Under the pieces are notes generated by a model. The model had not been told where the DNA came from. It did not search any database and was given only the letters and a program-made list of their open reading frames with translations. Below are positions 1-8,139 of a DNA stretch of 64,000 nucleotides, one piece after another (position 1 is the first letter of the stretch; each line of letters starts with the position of its first letter). This stretch comes from Sphaerisporangium sp040685555 (GTDB taxonomy: Bacteria > Actinomycetota > Actinomycetes > Streptosporangiales > Streptosporangiaceae): contig NZ_JBFBIK010000018.1 of NCBI RefSeq assembly GCF_040685555.1, forward strand, positions 21,275 through 85,274, written 5' to 3'. The position numbers and the translations under genes are program-made.

Positions 1-451
1 CCGAGCAGCCCCGGGCGCTCTGCTCGATGAGATCCCTTGAGGTACGCGAGCCCAGCTCCTCGTCGCCCGTCACCAGCACGCACACCCCGTCCGCCGACGC
101 GATCGAGCGCAGCGCGTGGAACATCTGGACCAGGCCGGCCTTCATGTCGAACACCCCGGGCCCCCGGGCGACGCCGCCGGTGACCGACCACGGGTGTGTG
201 CGCAGCGACCCGATCGGCCACACCGTGTCGTGGTGGCCGAGGAGCAGGACGCGCGGGGTGCCGAAGGTCCAGCGCAGGTGCGTGACCCCGCCGACCACGA
301 TGGGCTCGGGCCGCACGCCGAGATGCCTGGCGCCAAGGGCGGCGACCACCGTGGCGCTGGCGGCCACCGCGTCATGATCGGAGGAGAAGGACTCGCGCAG
401 GACGAGCTCCTCCAGGTCGTCCAGCATGACCGGAAGGTCGCCCGGCATCAC
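1..451 (-). CDS. M20-family zinc metallopeptidase, N-terminal part (runs off the window)
   Basis: This is the first ~150 residues of an M20 (ArgE/DapE/CPG2-like) peptidase that hydrolyses a peptide or amide bond next to a free carboxylate using two metal ions. The metal motif GHHDTVWP is at about residue 72, the bridging Asp lies in GVFDMKAG at about 99-106, and the catalytic/metal Glu pair is in GDEELGSR at about 129-136, all in the family order. The start is GTG (451-449), or the adjacent ATG (448-446), overlapping the stop codon of the upstream dipeptidase, so the two are probably translationally coupled. The pairing of two peptidases suggests peptide scavenging or turnover. Substrate cannot be told. 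The C-terminal half lies beyond base 1. Confidence 0.88.
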   Translation of the reverse strand, partial: MMPGDLPVMLDDLEELVLRESFSSDHDAVAASATVVAALGARHLGVRPEPIVVGGVTHLRWTFGTPRVLLLGHHDTVWPIGSLRTHPWSVTGGVARGPGVFDMKAGLVQMFHALRSIASADGVCVLVTGDEELGSRTSRDLIEQSARGCS

Positions 452-1515
452 CTGACGAGCCCCGGCTCGGCCGTCTTCGGCGCGGGACGTCCCAGTTCGG
501 CGCGGAACAGGTGCATCACGTTGCCGCCGAGGATCTTGCGGATGTCCTCCTCGCCCAGGCCACGCTTGAGCAGCTGCTCGGTGACCAGGGGCATGCCGCC
601 CGGCCCGTCGAGCCCGTCGATGGCCACTCGCGAGTCGATACCGCTGTAGCTGAACCCCTCGCAGCAGGGCGGTGTCAGGTCGACCATGACCTCCCGCATG
701 AAGTCGGGGCCGAGGCCGACGTGGTCGACACCGGCGACGTCCGCGATGTGCAGGATGTGGTCGGCCAGCCGCTCCACCGTGTAGCCCTCGGGCTTCTCCG
801 ACAGGAACGCCGCGAGGAAGTTGACGCAGACGACGCCGCCCCCCGCGCTCACCGCGCGAAGCTGCTCGTCGGTGAGGTTGCGGTGGTGGTCGCGCAGGGC
901 ACGCGCGGAGGAGTGCGTCGCGATGACCGGCCTGGTGGCGATCTCCAGTACGTGCGCCACGCCCGACGCTCCCAGGTGGGAGATGTCGAAGATCATGCCA
1001 AGCCGTTCCATCTCCCGCAGGGCCGCGACGCCGTACGAGGTGAGGCGGCTGCCGGTCGCGTCCTCCCCGCTGCCGTCGGCGAGCGGCGTACGGCCCCAGT
1101 GGGCGATGGAGGCGACGCGGACGCCCAGGCGGAACAGGGTGGGCAGCAGCTCCACGCTCGCGTCCAGGCCGGGCATGCTCTCAAGGGCGATGACCAGGGC
1201 GATCCTGCCGAGCGCGAGGGCCTCGTCGACCTGCTGCCCGTCGTAGCAGATGCTCACGTCGTCGGGGTTGCCCTCGGCCAGCACGTGAGCGCACTCGATC
1301 ATCCGCAGGGTCTGGCGGAGCGCGCCTTCGGGGCGGTACTGGCTGTCGATGAAGACCGGGAGGACCTGCACGTCGACGCCGCCCTCGCGGAGCTGGGGCA
1401 GCCACCGCTCCCGGAAGAACGACGCCCACATCTCCGGCGGCCTCGCCGAGACCGCCATCAGAAGGTCGTTGTGGGTGTCTGCCACGATCGCGTCCTGGTG
1501 CAGGTCAGCGAACAC
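448..1515 (-). CDS. Membrane-dipeptidase-type (M19) dipeptidase
   Basis: A zinc dipeptidase of the renal dipeptidase (M19) family, predicted to cleave dipeptides, including those with a D-residue at the C-terminal side. Seen in the sequence: H-x-D in ADTHNDLL (about residue 12), the bridging Glu in ALESMPG (about 112), the later metal His residues in FDISHLG and IATHSSAR, and the late Asp in HVGLGPDF. The length of 355 aa is normal. I start at GTG 1515, preceded by AGAGGAG at good spacing. The reading frame stays open 48 codons further upstream, but that extension is Arg-rich and unlike the family. It overlaps the M20 peptidase downstream by 1-4 bases, indicating one operon. No signal peptide, so probably cytoplasmic. 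Confidence 0.92.
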   Translation of the reverse strand: MFADLHQDAIVADTHNDLLMAVSARPPEMWASFFRERWLPQLREGGVDVQVLPVFIDSQYRPEGALRQTLRMIECAHVLAEGNPDDVSICYDGQQVDEALALGRIALVIALESMPGLDASVELLPTLFRLGVRVASIAHWGRTPLADGSGEDATGSRLTSYGVAALREMERLGMIFDISHLGASGVAHVLEIATRPVIATHSSARALRDHHRNLTDEQLRAVSAGGGVVCVNFLAAFLSEKPEGYTVERLADHILHIADVAGVDHVGLGPDFMREVMVDLTPPCCEGFSYSGIDSRVAIDGLDGPGGMPLVTEQLLKRGLGEEDIRKILGGNVMHLFRAELGRPAPKTAEPGLVR

Positions 1516-1702
1516 GTGTGGACTCCTCTCAGCGCGTGGACCTCGCAGGCGGTCCTTCCCACGCGTCATGCCCGCGACGCGGAAGCCGGCCGTCCGGAAG
1601 GGGCACCTTGTTCGCCCCGAGTGTCCGGTTTCATCCGACCGTATACGCACCCCGTGCAAATCGAAATCCGAGGTGCCGGCTCCTGAGCCTCGCCGCGGGA
1701 GG

Positions 1703-3145
1703 TCAGCCGAAGGTGTACGCCCCGGGCCGGGGTGCCCTCGTGATCCTGCGGTACACCGTCGTCGGCCGGGGCCAGTTGTTGGTCACCCTCCCGGCGGCGT
1801 TCTTGTACCAGCTGTGGCAGCTCGCCTCCCAGACGGTGCGGGCCATGGCCTGGTCGAGAGCCCGGCGCCAGGCGTCCATGGTGGCCGGCCGTACCTCCAT
1901 CGGGCCGTGCGCGGACAGCAGCGGCAGGCAGCCCATGATGTAGCGGACCTGCGACTCGATCATCAGGATGATCGAGTTGTGCCCGAGGTTGGTGTTCGGC
2001 CCGTACAGCAGGAAGAGGTTCGGGAAGTAAGGCACGGCGACGCCCAGGTAGGCCTCGGCGCCGTCCTTCCACACGTCGTGCAGCCTGCGGCCTTCCCGCC
2101 CTGTGATCTCGATCGGCGCCAGGAAGCCGGTCGACTCGAAGCCGGTCGCGTACACGATCGTGTCGGCCTCGCGGACGGTGCCGCCCGCGGTCTCGACGCC
2201 GCCGGGCACGATGCGGGTGATCGGCTCGGTGACGAGGTCCACGTTGGGCTGGGTGAGCGCCGGGTAGAAGTCACTGTCGATCACGATGCGCTTGCAGCCG
2301 ATCGGGTAGGCCGGCGTGAGCTTGGCACGGAGCGCCGGATCCTCGATCTGCCGCGTCAGGTGGCCCTTGGCGCGCTTGGTGATCAGCCGCCGGCTCCAGC
2401 CCCCGACGAGCACGGGGAACACCAGGCCCTCGAGGAACCGGAAGATCCGCTCGCGGTCGGCGGCCAGCAGGAGCGGCACGCGCTCGAACGCCAGCCGCTC
2501 GCGCGGGCTGTACTCCCCGTCCGCCTTGGGGATCACCCAGTTGGGCGTGCGCTGGTACACGTCCAGGTGGCCGGCGACGCGGGCGACGCGCGGGATGATC
2601 TGCGCGGCCGAGGAGCCGTTGCCGATCACGGCGACGCGGCGCCCGGTGAGATCGTGCTGGTGGTCCCAGCGGGCCGAGTGGAAGCCGGTGCCCTCGTAGG
2701 AGGAGATTCCCGGAATGTCGGGCAGGCGCGGCCGGTTCAGCTGGCCCACGCCGGAGACGACCACGTCGAACAGCTCCTCCTCCCCGCCGGCCGTCGTGAC
2801 CCGCCACCGGTTCACCGACTCGTCGAAGGCGGCGGCCGTCACCTCGGTGTCCAGCCGCAGGTGCGGGCGCAGGCCGTACTTGTCGGCGCAGTGCTCGAGG
2901 TAGGCGAGGATCTCTTGCTGCCGGGGGAAGCGGCGCGTCCAGTCGTGACGCTGCTCGAACGAGTAGGAGTACAGGTGGGAAGGCACGTCGCAGGCGGCTC
3001 CCGGGTAGGTGTTGTCCCGCCAGGTGCCGCCGACGCGGCCCGCCTTCTCGAAGATCGTGTACGTCGTGATCCCGGCCCTCTGGAGCTGGATCCCCATGCA
3101 CAGCCCGCCGAAGCCCGCCCCAATGATCGCTACCGTTGGTGCCAT
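1703..3145 (-). CDS. Flavin-containing monooxygenase, Baeyer-Villiger-like
   Basis: A 480-aa FAD- and NADPH-dependent monooxygenase. The N-terminal Rossmann motif GAGFGGL is at about residue 10, a second dinucleotide motif GNGSSAAQ at about 177, and ATGFEST near 335 matches the conserved ATG of this class. FHSARWDH at about 158 sits where the FMO/BVMO fingerprint (FxGxxxHxxxW) is expected but is only a partial match, so the choice between N-oxidation and Baeyer-Villiger oxidation stays open. The start ATG at 3145 diverges from the Nif3 gene, leaving only about 60 bp for both promoters. Same strand as the two peptidase genes, with a 187-bp gap. Substrate unknown. Confidence 0.9.
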   Translation of the reverse strand: MAPTVAIIGAGFGGLCMGIQLQRAGITTYTIFEKAGRVGGTWRDNTYPGAACDVPSHLYSYSFEQRHDWTRRFPRQQEILAYLEHCADKYGLRPHLRLDTEVTAAAFDESVNRWRVTTAGGEEELFDVVVSGVGQLNRPRLPDIPGISSYEGTGFHSARWDHQHDLTGRRVAVIGNGSSAAQIIPRVARVAGHLDVYQRTPNWVIPKADGEYSPRERLAFERVPLLLAADRERIFRFLEGLVFPVLVGGWSRRLITKRAKGHLTRQIEDPALRAKLTPAYPIGCKRIVIDSDFYPALTQPNVDLVTEPITRIVPGGVETAGGTVREADTIVYATGFESTGFLAPIEITGREGRRLHDVWKDGAEAYLGVAVPYFPNLFLLYGPNTNLGHNSIILMIESQVRYIMGCLPLLSAHGPMEVRPATMDAWRRALDQAMARTVWEASCHSWYKNAAGRVTNNWPRPTTVYRRITRAPRPGAYTFG

Positions 3146-3206
3146 TTCGCCAGCCCTCCGGGTGTCAGGACCTACTTACAGTAGATCGTGGCGATAGTCT
3201 GCGCAC

Positions 3207-4100
3207 GTGTCCCCAACGGCGTTGTCCGCGATCATCGCGGAACTTGAATCGACGTATGACCCCGCTTGGGCGGAGACCTGGGACGCTGTGGGCCTGGTTT
3301 GCGGAGATCCGGCGCAACCCGTAGGCAAGATCCTGTTTGCGGTCGATCCGGTGGCGAGCGTCGCCGACGAGGCGATGGCCTGGGGAGCCGACCTGATCGT
3401 CACCCACCACCCTCTCTACCTGCGGGGTACGACCACCGTGGCCGCCGACACGGCCAAGGGCGCGCTGATCCACCGGTTGATCAAGCACGACATCGCCCTC
3501 TACACCGCGCACACCAACGCCGACGTGGCCAACCCCGGCGTCTCCGACGCTCTGGCCAGGGCTGTCGGGCTCGCCGGAGAGCTGCGCCCCCTGCGGCCCT
3601 CGCCGGACGACCCGGGCCGCGGCCTCGGCCGCGTCGGCGAGCTGCGGGAGGCCCTGACGCTCCAGGACTTCGCCTCCCAGGCCGCCCGGGGGCTCCCGCG
3701 CACCGCGTGGGGCCTGCGGGTCGCCGGCGACCCGTCCCGCCTGGTGCGCACGGTCGCCGTCAGCGGCGGTGCCGGAGATTCCCTCCTCGGCACGGCCCGC
3801 GCCGCCGACGTCTTCCTGACCGCCGACCTCAGGCACCACCCGGCCAGCGAGTTCATGCAGTCCGGAGCGTTCTCGGGCGGTCCGGCACTGATCGACGCGG
3901 CCCACTGGGCCACAGAATGGCCCTGGCTGCCCCAGGCCGCGGAGCTTCTCGCGTCAGGGTTGGCCGCCAGGGGGATTAATGTTGAGACGCGCGTCTCCGA
4001 GACGGTCACGGACGCCTGGACGACAACAGCACAGTGCGAGGAATTAAGTGAAAGCAGCCCCGGAAGCACAGAAGCGTCTGCTCGAGCTGGCCGAGCTTGA
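3207..4100 (+). CDS. Nif3-like dinuclear metal centre protein (DUF34)
   Basis: A 297-aa member of the widespread NIF3/YqfO family, whose fold holds two metal ions; its biochemical role is not settled. The expected metal ligands are visible: the HH pair in VTHHPLYL (about residue 71), the H and D in HTNADVANPG (about 102), and the C-terminal H and E in DAAHWATEW (about 231). The start is GTG 3207. It runs 53 bp into the next gene, which begins in another frame, so the two are coupled. The order Nif3, zinc-ribbon protein, RNase H-phosphatase is the same as M. tuberculosis Rv2230c-Rv2228c. Confidence 0.93.
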   Translation: MSPTALSAIIAELESTYDPAWAETWDAVGLVCGDPAQPVGKILFAVDPVASVADEAMAWGADLIVTHHPLYLRGTTTVAADTAKGALIHRLIKHDIALYTAHTNADVANPGVSDALARAVGLAGELRPLRPSPDDPGRGLGRVGELREALTLQDFASQAARGLPRTAWGLRVAGDPSRLVRTVAVSGGAGDSLLGTARAADVFLTADLRHHPASEFMQSGAFSGGPALIDAAHWATEWPWLPQAAELLASGLAARGINVETRVSETVTDAWTTTAQCEELSESSPGSTEASARAGRA

Positions 4101-4788
4101 CGCCGTCCTCGACCGGCTGGCGCATCGCCGCCGCACGCTGCCCGAGCTCGCCGAGATCGACGAGCGTTCGGCCAAGCTGGCCCGCCTCGCGACCGAAGTG
4201 ATCGCGGCGGAGACCGAGACCAGCGACCTGGCGAGGGAGCAGGCCAAGGCCGAGTCCGACGTCGACGCGGTGCGGGTGCGCGCCGAGCGCGACCAGAAGC
4301 GCCTCGACTCCGGCCAGGTCTCCTCTCCGAAGGATCTGTCCAACCTCCAGTCCGAGATCACCTCGCTCCACCGCCGCCAGGGCGACCTGGAGGACGTGGT
4401 GCTGGAGATCATGGAGCGCCGGGAGGCGGCGGAGGCCCAGGCCGCGCGCCTGTCGGCCGAGCGCGCCGAGATCGGCGCCGGCCTTTCCACGCTGGAGGAG
4501 AAGCGCGACATCGCGCTCGGCGCCCTCGACAAGGAGAGCGGGGAGGCCAAGGGCAGGCGCGGCGGCATCACCGCCGACATCCCCGCCGACCTGCTCGCCC
4601 TGTACGAGAAGCTGCGCGGGCAGTACGGCGTCGGCGCGGCCATGCTGCAGGGCGGGCGGTGCCAGGGCTGCAAGGTCTCCCTCTCGATCGCCGACCTCAA
4701 CCGCATCAGGGCCGCCGCCGCGGACGAGGTGGTCCGCTGCGAGGAGTGCCGCAGGATCCTTGTCCGCACCCCCGAGTCGGGCCTGTGA
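4048..4788 (+). CDS. Coiled-coil protein with C4 zinc ribbon (zf-RING_7)
   Basis: A 246-aa protein. Residues about 1-170 are a nearly continuous charged coiled coil. The C-terminus carries two CxxC knuckles, CQGC and CEEC, about 25-30 residues apart, the zf-RING_7/CT398-like ribbon. Proposed roles in the family are protein or nucleic-acid scaffolding; none is proven. The start is GTG 4048 with GAGGA about 6 nt upstream. It overlaps the Nif3 gene by 53 bp upstream and the RNase H gene by 4 bp (GTGA) downstream, a tight operon. It corresponds to Rv2229c by position and architecture. Confidence 0.9.
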   Translation: MKAAPEAQKRLLELAELDAVLDRLAHRRRTLPELAEIDERSAKLARLATEVIAAETETSDLAREQAKAESDVDAVRVRAERDQKRLDSGQVSSPKDLSNLQSEITSLHRRQGDLEDVVLEIMERREAAEAQAARLSAERAEIGAGLSTLEEKRDIALGALDKESGEAKGRRGGITADIPADLLALYEKLRGQYGVGAAMLQGGRCQGCKVSLSIADLNRIRAAAADEVVRCEECRRILVRTPESGL

Positions 4789-6017
4789 AGCTCGTCATCG
4801 AGGCCGACGGCGGCTCCCGGGGCAACCCAGGCCCCGCCGGATACGGCGCCGTCGTCAAGGACCCCGATGGGCAGGTGCTGGCCGAGGCGGCCGACTCGCT
4901 CGGGGTCGCGACCAACAACGTCGCCGAGTACCAGGGCCTGATCGCCGGCCTGCGGTCGGTGCTCGCCCTCGCCGGCGACGGCGCCACGGTCGAGGTGCGC
5001 ATGGACTCCAAGCTGGTCATCGAGCAGATGGCCGGCCGCTGGAAGATCAAAAACGAAGGGCTGCGCCCGCTCGCGCTGGAAGCGGCCGACCTCGCGCGGC
5101 GCCTTCGCGTGAGCTGGAAGTGGATCCCGCGAGAGCGCAACCGCGACGCCGACCGCCTCGCCAACGAGGCCATGGACGCCGCCGCCAGAGGCACGAGATG
5201 GCAGGGCACCCCCCTCCCGCCACCGGCTTCCCCCACCACGGCCGACGAAGCCGTCTTCGACCTCGGCCCCACCTCCACAGATGCTCTCACCGCTCCCACC
5301 TCCTCGGCCTCCTTTGCGTCCTCCTCCGAGGCGAAGCCGTCCGATGGGACGCCGCTCCGCACCGAGCCGCAGCGAGGTAGCGGCTGGATGGGACCGGCCA
5401 GGACGGCCACCTCGTTACTGCTCCTTCGCCACGGCGAGACCGCGTTCTCGGTCGAGCGCCGGTTCTCCGGCACCGGCGATCCCGAGCTGACCCCCAAGGG
5501 CATCGCCCAGGCCGAGGCTGCCGCCGCCCGGCTGTCCCGCAAGCCGTACGAGATCGACGTGATCGTCACCTCCCCGCTCCGGCGTGCCCGCCAGACGGGT
5601 GAGGCCGTCGCCTCACTCACGGGGCTCAAAACCGCCGTCGACGACGGGCTGCGCGAGGTCGACTTCGGCGAATGGGAAGGCCACACGTTCACCGAGATCC
5701 AGCGCCGCTGGCCGGAGGAGCTGGCCGACTGGCTCGCCGACCCGTCCGTGGCCCCGCCCGGCGGTGAGAGCTTCGAGCAGGCGGCACTGCGGGTCGAAGA
5801 GGCCAGGGGCAGGCTGCTGCTCGAATACAGGGGCAAGACCGTGCTGGTCGTCTCGCACGTGACGCCGATCAAGCTGTTCCTGCGCTTCGCGCTGCTGGCG
5901 CCCCCGGCCGCGCTCTACCGCATGCACCTCGATGTAGCGTCCCTGTCGTCGGTCGACTACTTCCCCGACGGGCCGGAACTGGTCACATCGCTCAACGACA
6001 CAGCGCACCTTCGCTGA
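4785..6017 (+). CDS. Bifunctional RNase H type I / histidine phosphatase
   Basis: A 410-aa two-domain enzyme. Residues about 1-140 are a type I RNase H: the first catalytic Asp is in IEADGGSRGNPG, followed by the Glu in NNVAEYQGL, the Asp in RMDSKLV and the last Asp in NRDADRLANEA. A low-complexity Pro/Ser/Thr linker covers about 141-205. Residues about 206-410 are a phosphoglycerate-mutase-like phosphatase with the catalytic His in LLRHGETAFS and the later His in VVSHVTPIK. The same fusion is known as Rv2228c in mycobacteria, where the phosphatase half is CobC-like (alpha-ribazole phosphatase). It removes RNA from RNA-DNA hybrids and dephosphorylates a small substrate. GTG 4785 overlaps the upstream stop by 4 bp. 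Confidence 0.93.
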   Translation: MKLVIEADGGSRGNPGPAGYGAVVKDPDGQVLAEAADSLGVATNNVAEYQGLIAGLRSVLALAGDGATVEVRMDSKLVIEQMAGRWKIKNEGLRPLALEAADLARRLRVSWKWIPRERNRDADRLANEAMDAAARGTRWQGTPLPPPASPTTADEAVFDLGPTSTDALTAPTSSASFASSSEAKPSDGTPLRTEPQRGSGWMGPARTATSLLLLRHGETAFSVERRFSGTGDPELTPKGIAQAEAAAARLSRKPYEIDVIVTSPLRRARQTGEAVASLTGLKTAVDDGLREVDFGEWEGHTFTEIQRRWPEELADWLADPSVAPPGGESFEQAALRVEEARGRLLLEYRGKTVLVVSHVTPIKLFLRFALLAPPAALYRMHLDVASLSSVDYFPDGPELVTSLNDTAHLR

Positions 6018-6140
6018 TCTCAAGTGGTGCACGACGGCGGCCTCGGGGGGACGGGCCGCCGCCGTACGCCTCCTATCAGACCTGGTGAGGCTTGCCGCTG
6101 GATTAAAGGCGACTTGTGATCCGTTAGACTGGAGATACAG

Positions 6141-6540
6141 CGGACGAGTCGGCCGGGCGACCGCGTTGGGGCTTCTCGAAGCCCCGCCGAGGAAGGTCCG
6201 GGCTCCACAGGGCAAGGTGGTCGGTAACGCCGACCCGGGGTGACCCGCGGGACAGTGCCACAGAAAACAGACCGCCTCCCCGATAGGGGGAGGTAAGGGT
6301 GAAACGGTGGTGTAAGAGACCACCAGCGCCCACGGTGACGTGGGCGGCTTGGTAAACCCCACCTGGAGCAAGGTCAAGAAGGGATCCTCCCCGGAGGATC
6401 CCGCGCGCGGCGTTCGAGGGTGACCCGCCCGAGTCGCGCGGGTAGACCGCTTGAGGCCGCCGGCAACGGCGGTCCTAGATGGATGGTCGCCCCTTTGCGC
6501 AAGCAAAGGACAAAACCCGGCCTACAGGCCGACTCGTCCG
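6141..6540 (+). ncRNA. rnpB: RNase P RNA (class A)
   Basis: The catalytic RNA of RNase P, which trims tRNA 5' ends. The 5' end (6141-6154) pairs perfectly with the 3' end (6527-6540), forming P1. The conserved core GAGGAAGGTCCGGGCTCC lies at 6188-6205, the conserved ACAGAAAACAGACCGCC region follows near 6260-6277, and GGGTAGACCGC is near 6440. Total length of about 400 nt is normal for actinobacteria. The 3' terminal ~27 nt also recur at 9725-9751, showing that the gene is the target of an integrative element. The ends are set from the P1 pairing and may be off by a few bases. Confidence 0.96.
6514..6540. other. Attachment site, left (att within the rnpB 3' end)
   Basis: The last 27 nt of rnpB. 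It differs from the copy at 9725-9751 at two positions only (C/A at 6524 and T/C at 6537). This copy pairs perfectly with the rnpB 5' end, so it completes the functional gene. Confidence 0.8.
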
Positions 6541-6598
6541 CCCTGTCCTCCTCTGACCTGCGGTGAAGCCGTGATCGGGCAAGATCGAAGCGGCCGGA

Positions 6599-6617
6599 GG
6601 GCACAATGGGGGCACAT
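6599..6617. repeat. 19-bp direct repeat near the left end of the element (copy 1)
   Basis: GGGCACAATGGGGGCACAT, immediately after the integrase stop codon. It matches 9603-9621 with one mismatch. Each copy holds two GGCACA motifs 11 bp apart, the kind of spaced motif bound by integrase arm domains or excisionases. That function is inferred. Confidence 0.65.
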
Positions 6618-7490
6618 TCAGGTGAGCTCGCCCGCCGCGGCGAAGGCGTGGTCCAGGGCCGTGCGAGCCCGCTCCGACGCCTCCGGGACCAGGTGCCCGT
6701 AGAGATCCACGGTGGTGGTGATGGACTCGTGCCCGAGCCACCGGGACACCTCGGAGATGGGCACACCCTCGGCGAGCGCCGTACTGGCGAAGGTGTGTCG
6801 AAGATCGTGGAACGTCATGTCCACCGGCACTCCCGCTGGGAAGATCGCGGGCTTCAGGACATCGGCGTTGAAGTAGTCGCGCCGGATCAGGTTCCCGCGC
6901 GCCGTCCGAAAGAGCACGTCCTCAGGCTTGTGCCCGTCGATGTACTCGGCCAGCGCACGAGCGAGAACGGCCGTCACGGACAGAAGCTTTCGTCTTCGGC
7001 GGAGCCAGCGTCGGACGCCGATCGATCACCAGGACCTGCTGATTTACCGTCAGGATGCCATCGGCGAAGTCGATCCGGTCGACGGCCAGGCCGAATGCTT
7101 CTCCCTGCCGGAGACCGGCCGCGGCGCCCAGGAGGATCAGCGGCGCGTAGTCGGGCCGCATGGCCCGGTAGAGCACGAGCACCTCGGTGGGGGAGAGGAG
7201 CCGGATCGTGGTCATGTCCGGCTCCGGCAGGCGGATGTCGACGCAGGGGGAGCGGCGGATCATGCCGTCCCGTACGGCTCCGCGCATGATGCTGGAGAGA
7301 TCACATAGATGGTCTCGACCGTACGCGGGGCCAGGCCTTTCACGTGCAGGTCCTTCACCCACTTCGGCACCGAAGTGGGCCGTATGGAGATCAGGGGGAC
7401 CAGGCCGAACACCGGGTTGATGTGGTTCTTCAGGTGCCCTTCGTAGGTCGTCGAGGTTCCGGACCTTTGGGAGGTGGAGGGGCGCTCAAC
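6618..7490 (-). pseudogene. Tyrosine recombinase (phage-type integrase), frameshifted
   Basis: Three collinear fragments in different frames make up one integrase. The N-terminal core-binding part is read from about 7490 to 7300 (YEGHLKNHINPVFG, then WVKDLHVKGLAPRTVETIY). The middle runs from about 7300 to 6985 (SSIMRGAVRDGMI, then AAGLRQGEAFGL with the first catalytic Arg). The C-terminal part runs from about 6977 to 6618, with HDLRHTFAS, GHESITTT and the nucleophile Tyr in VDLYGHL. All catalytic motifs survive, so the decay is recent or partly sequencing error, but two frame changes (near 7300 and 6980) break the product. The N-terminal arm-binding domain appears lost where the gene abuts the restriction-gene fragment. 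Confidence 0.85.
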
Positions 7491-7728
7491 TCCCATAGAG
7501 CAGTGCCATTGAGTGCCAGGAAAGGAAGGTAGGGGTTACGGGCATCGCCCGGATGCCCGAACTCGTCGATGAGGCGCCCGATCTCCATCTCGGCCTCGGG
7601 CCAAGGCGCTAGCGGTTCTTGTCGTTTCTCGCCCGCCCGATCGCCCACAGCAGAGTCAACGGCTGGTGCCGCTCGGCGAAGCCGTCAAGGTACTGCTGTG
7701 GACGGAGTTGCTCCACTGCCGTGAGCAT
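7465..7728 (-). pseudogene. Fragment resembling the N-terminus of an HNH restriction endonuclease with sulfur-binding domain
   Basis: From ATG 7728 the frame reads MLTAVEQLRPQQYLDGFAER, then HQPLTLLWAIGRARNDKN, and stops at TAG 7611-7609. The adjacent frame continues with PWPEAEMEIGRLIDEFG and then YPLF-like text (NPYLPFLALNGTALWEL) to about 7465. The pattern PL-LL-AIGR, then PW-EAE--I--LI-EFG, then Y-F--L---G-WEL matches, from memory, the N-terminal sulfur-binding domain of ScoMcrA-like phosphorothioate-dependent restriction endonucleases. One indel near 7611 and loss of the HNH half (the reading merges into the integrase) make it a dead remnant. The family call needs a profile search. Confidence 0.5.
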
Positions 7729-8139
7729 CGTCTCAATGGTGATCTCTGTGGCGGAGACGCGGCCCCTCGCCTCGTGTGGGGGGTAGGGATTCGAGGACGG
7801 TCCGTCGTCCGTAGCGGTGGGGGAGGGATGGCAGCTAGATCGCGGGCCAATCGGTCGGCCTGATGCAGTGCGTAACCGGGGAGGCTAATTCGTAGCCGAA
7901 TTCGCTTGGTGCTGTTGCGACCTTTAATTGCCGTAGGGCTCTGGCCGATCCTGACCTGGGCGGTCGTTAGTCCCCATCGGTCAGGAGTGGGAGAGACCCT
8001 TATTTGCCCCCTGTGTCTGGGGTCTGCCGTTGGCAGGCGTCCCTGCGAATTATTGAGGTTGTTGTAAACCAATGAGCCGAGGTGGCTGTCTTCTTGTGGC
8101 ATGTGTCGCGACGGGCACATGGTCGAGGAGGGCGTGACG
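7729..8139. other. Gene-free stretch inside the element
   Basis: About 410 bp between the restriction-gene remnant and the DUF4041 gene. Short open frames exist on both strands (for example 7666-7863 +), but none has a convincing ribosome site together with recognisable composition. It probably holds the promoter of the DUF4041 gene and eroded sequence. AT content is locally higher around 7885-7930 and 8040-8075. I see no clear -10/-35 pair. Confidence 0.5.

Noticed and set aside
511..1686. Long open frame on the plus strand opposite the dipeptidase gene (391 aa)
   Set aside because: It is the antisense of a clear M19 dipeptidase; composition (Asp/Val/His/Gln-rich) is typical of a GC-rich shadow frame.
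1349..3184. 611-aa plus-strand open frame
   Set aside because: Shadow of the flavin monooxygenase on the other strand, without motifs.
6100..6140. A precise promoter for rnpB
   Set aside because: TAGACT at 6125 might be a -10 hexamer, but no -35 at correct spacing is convincing.
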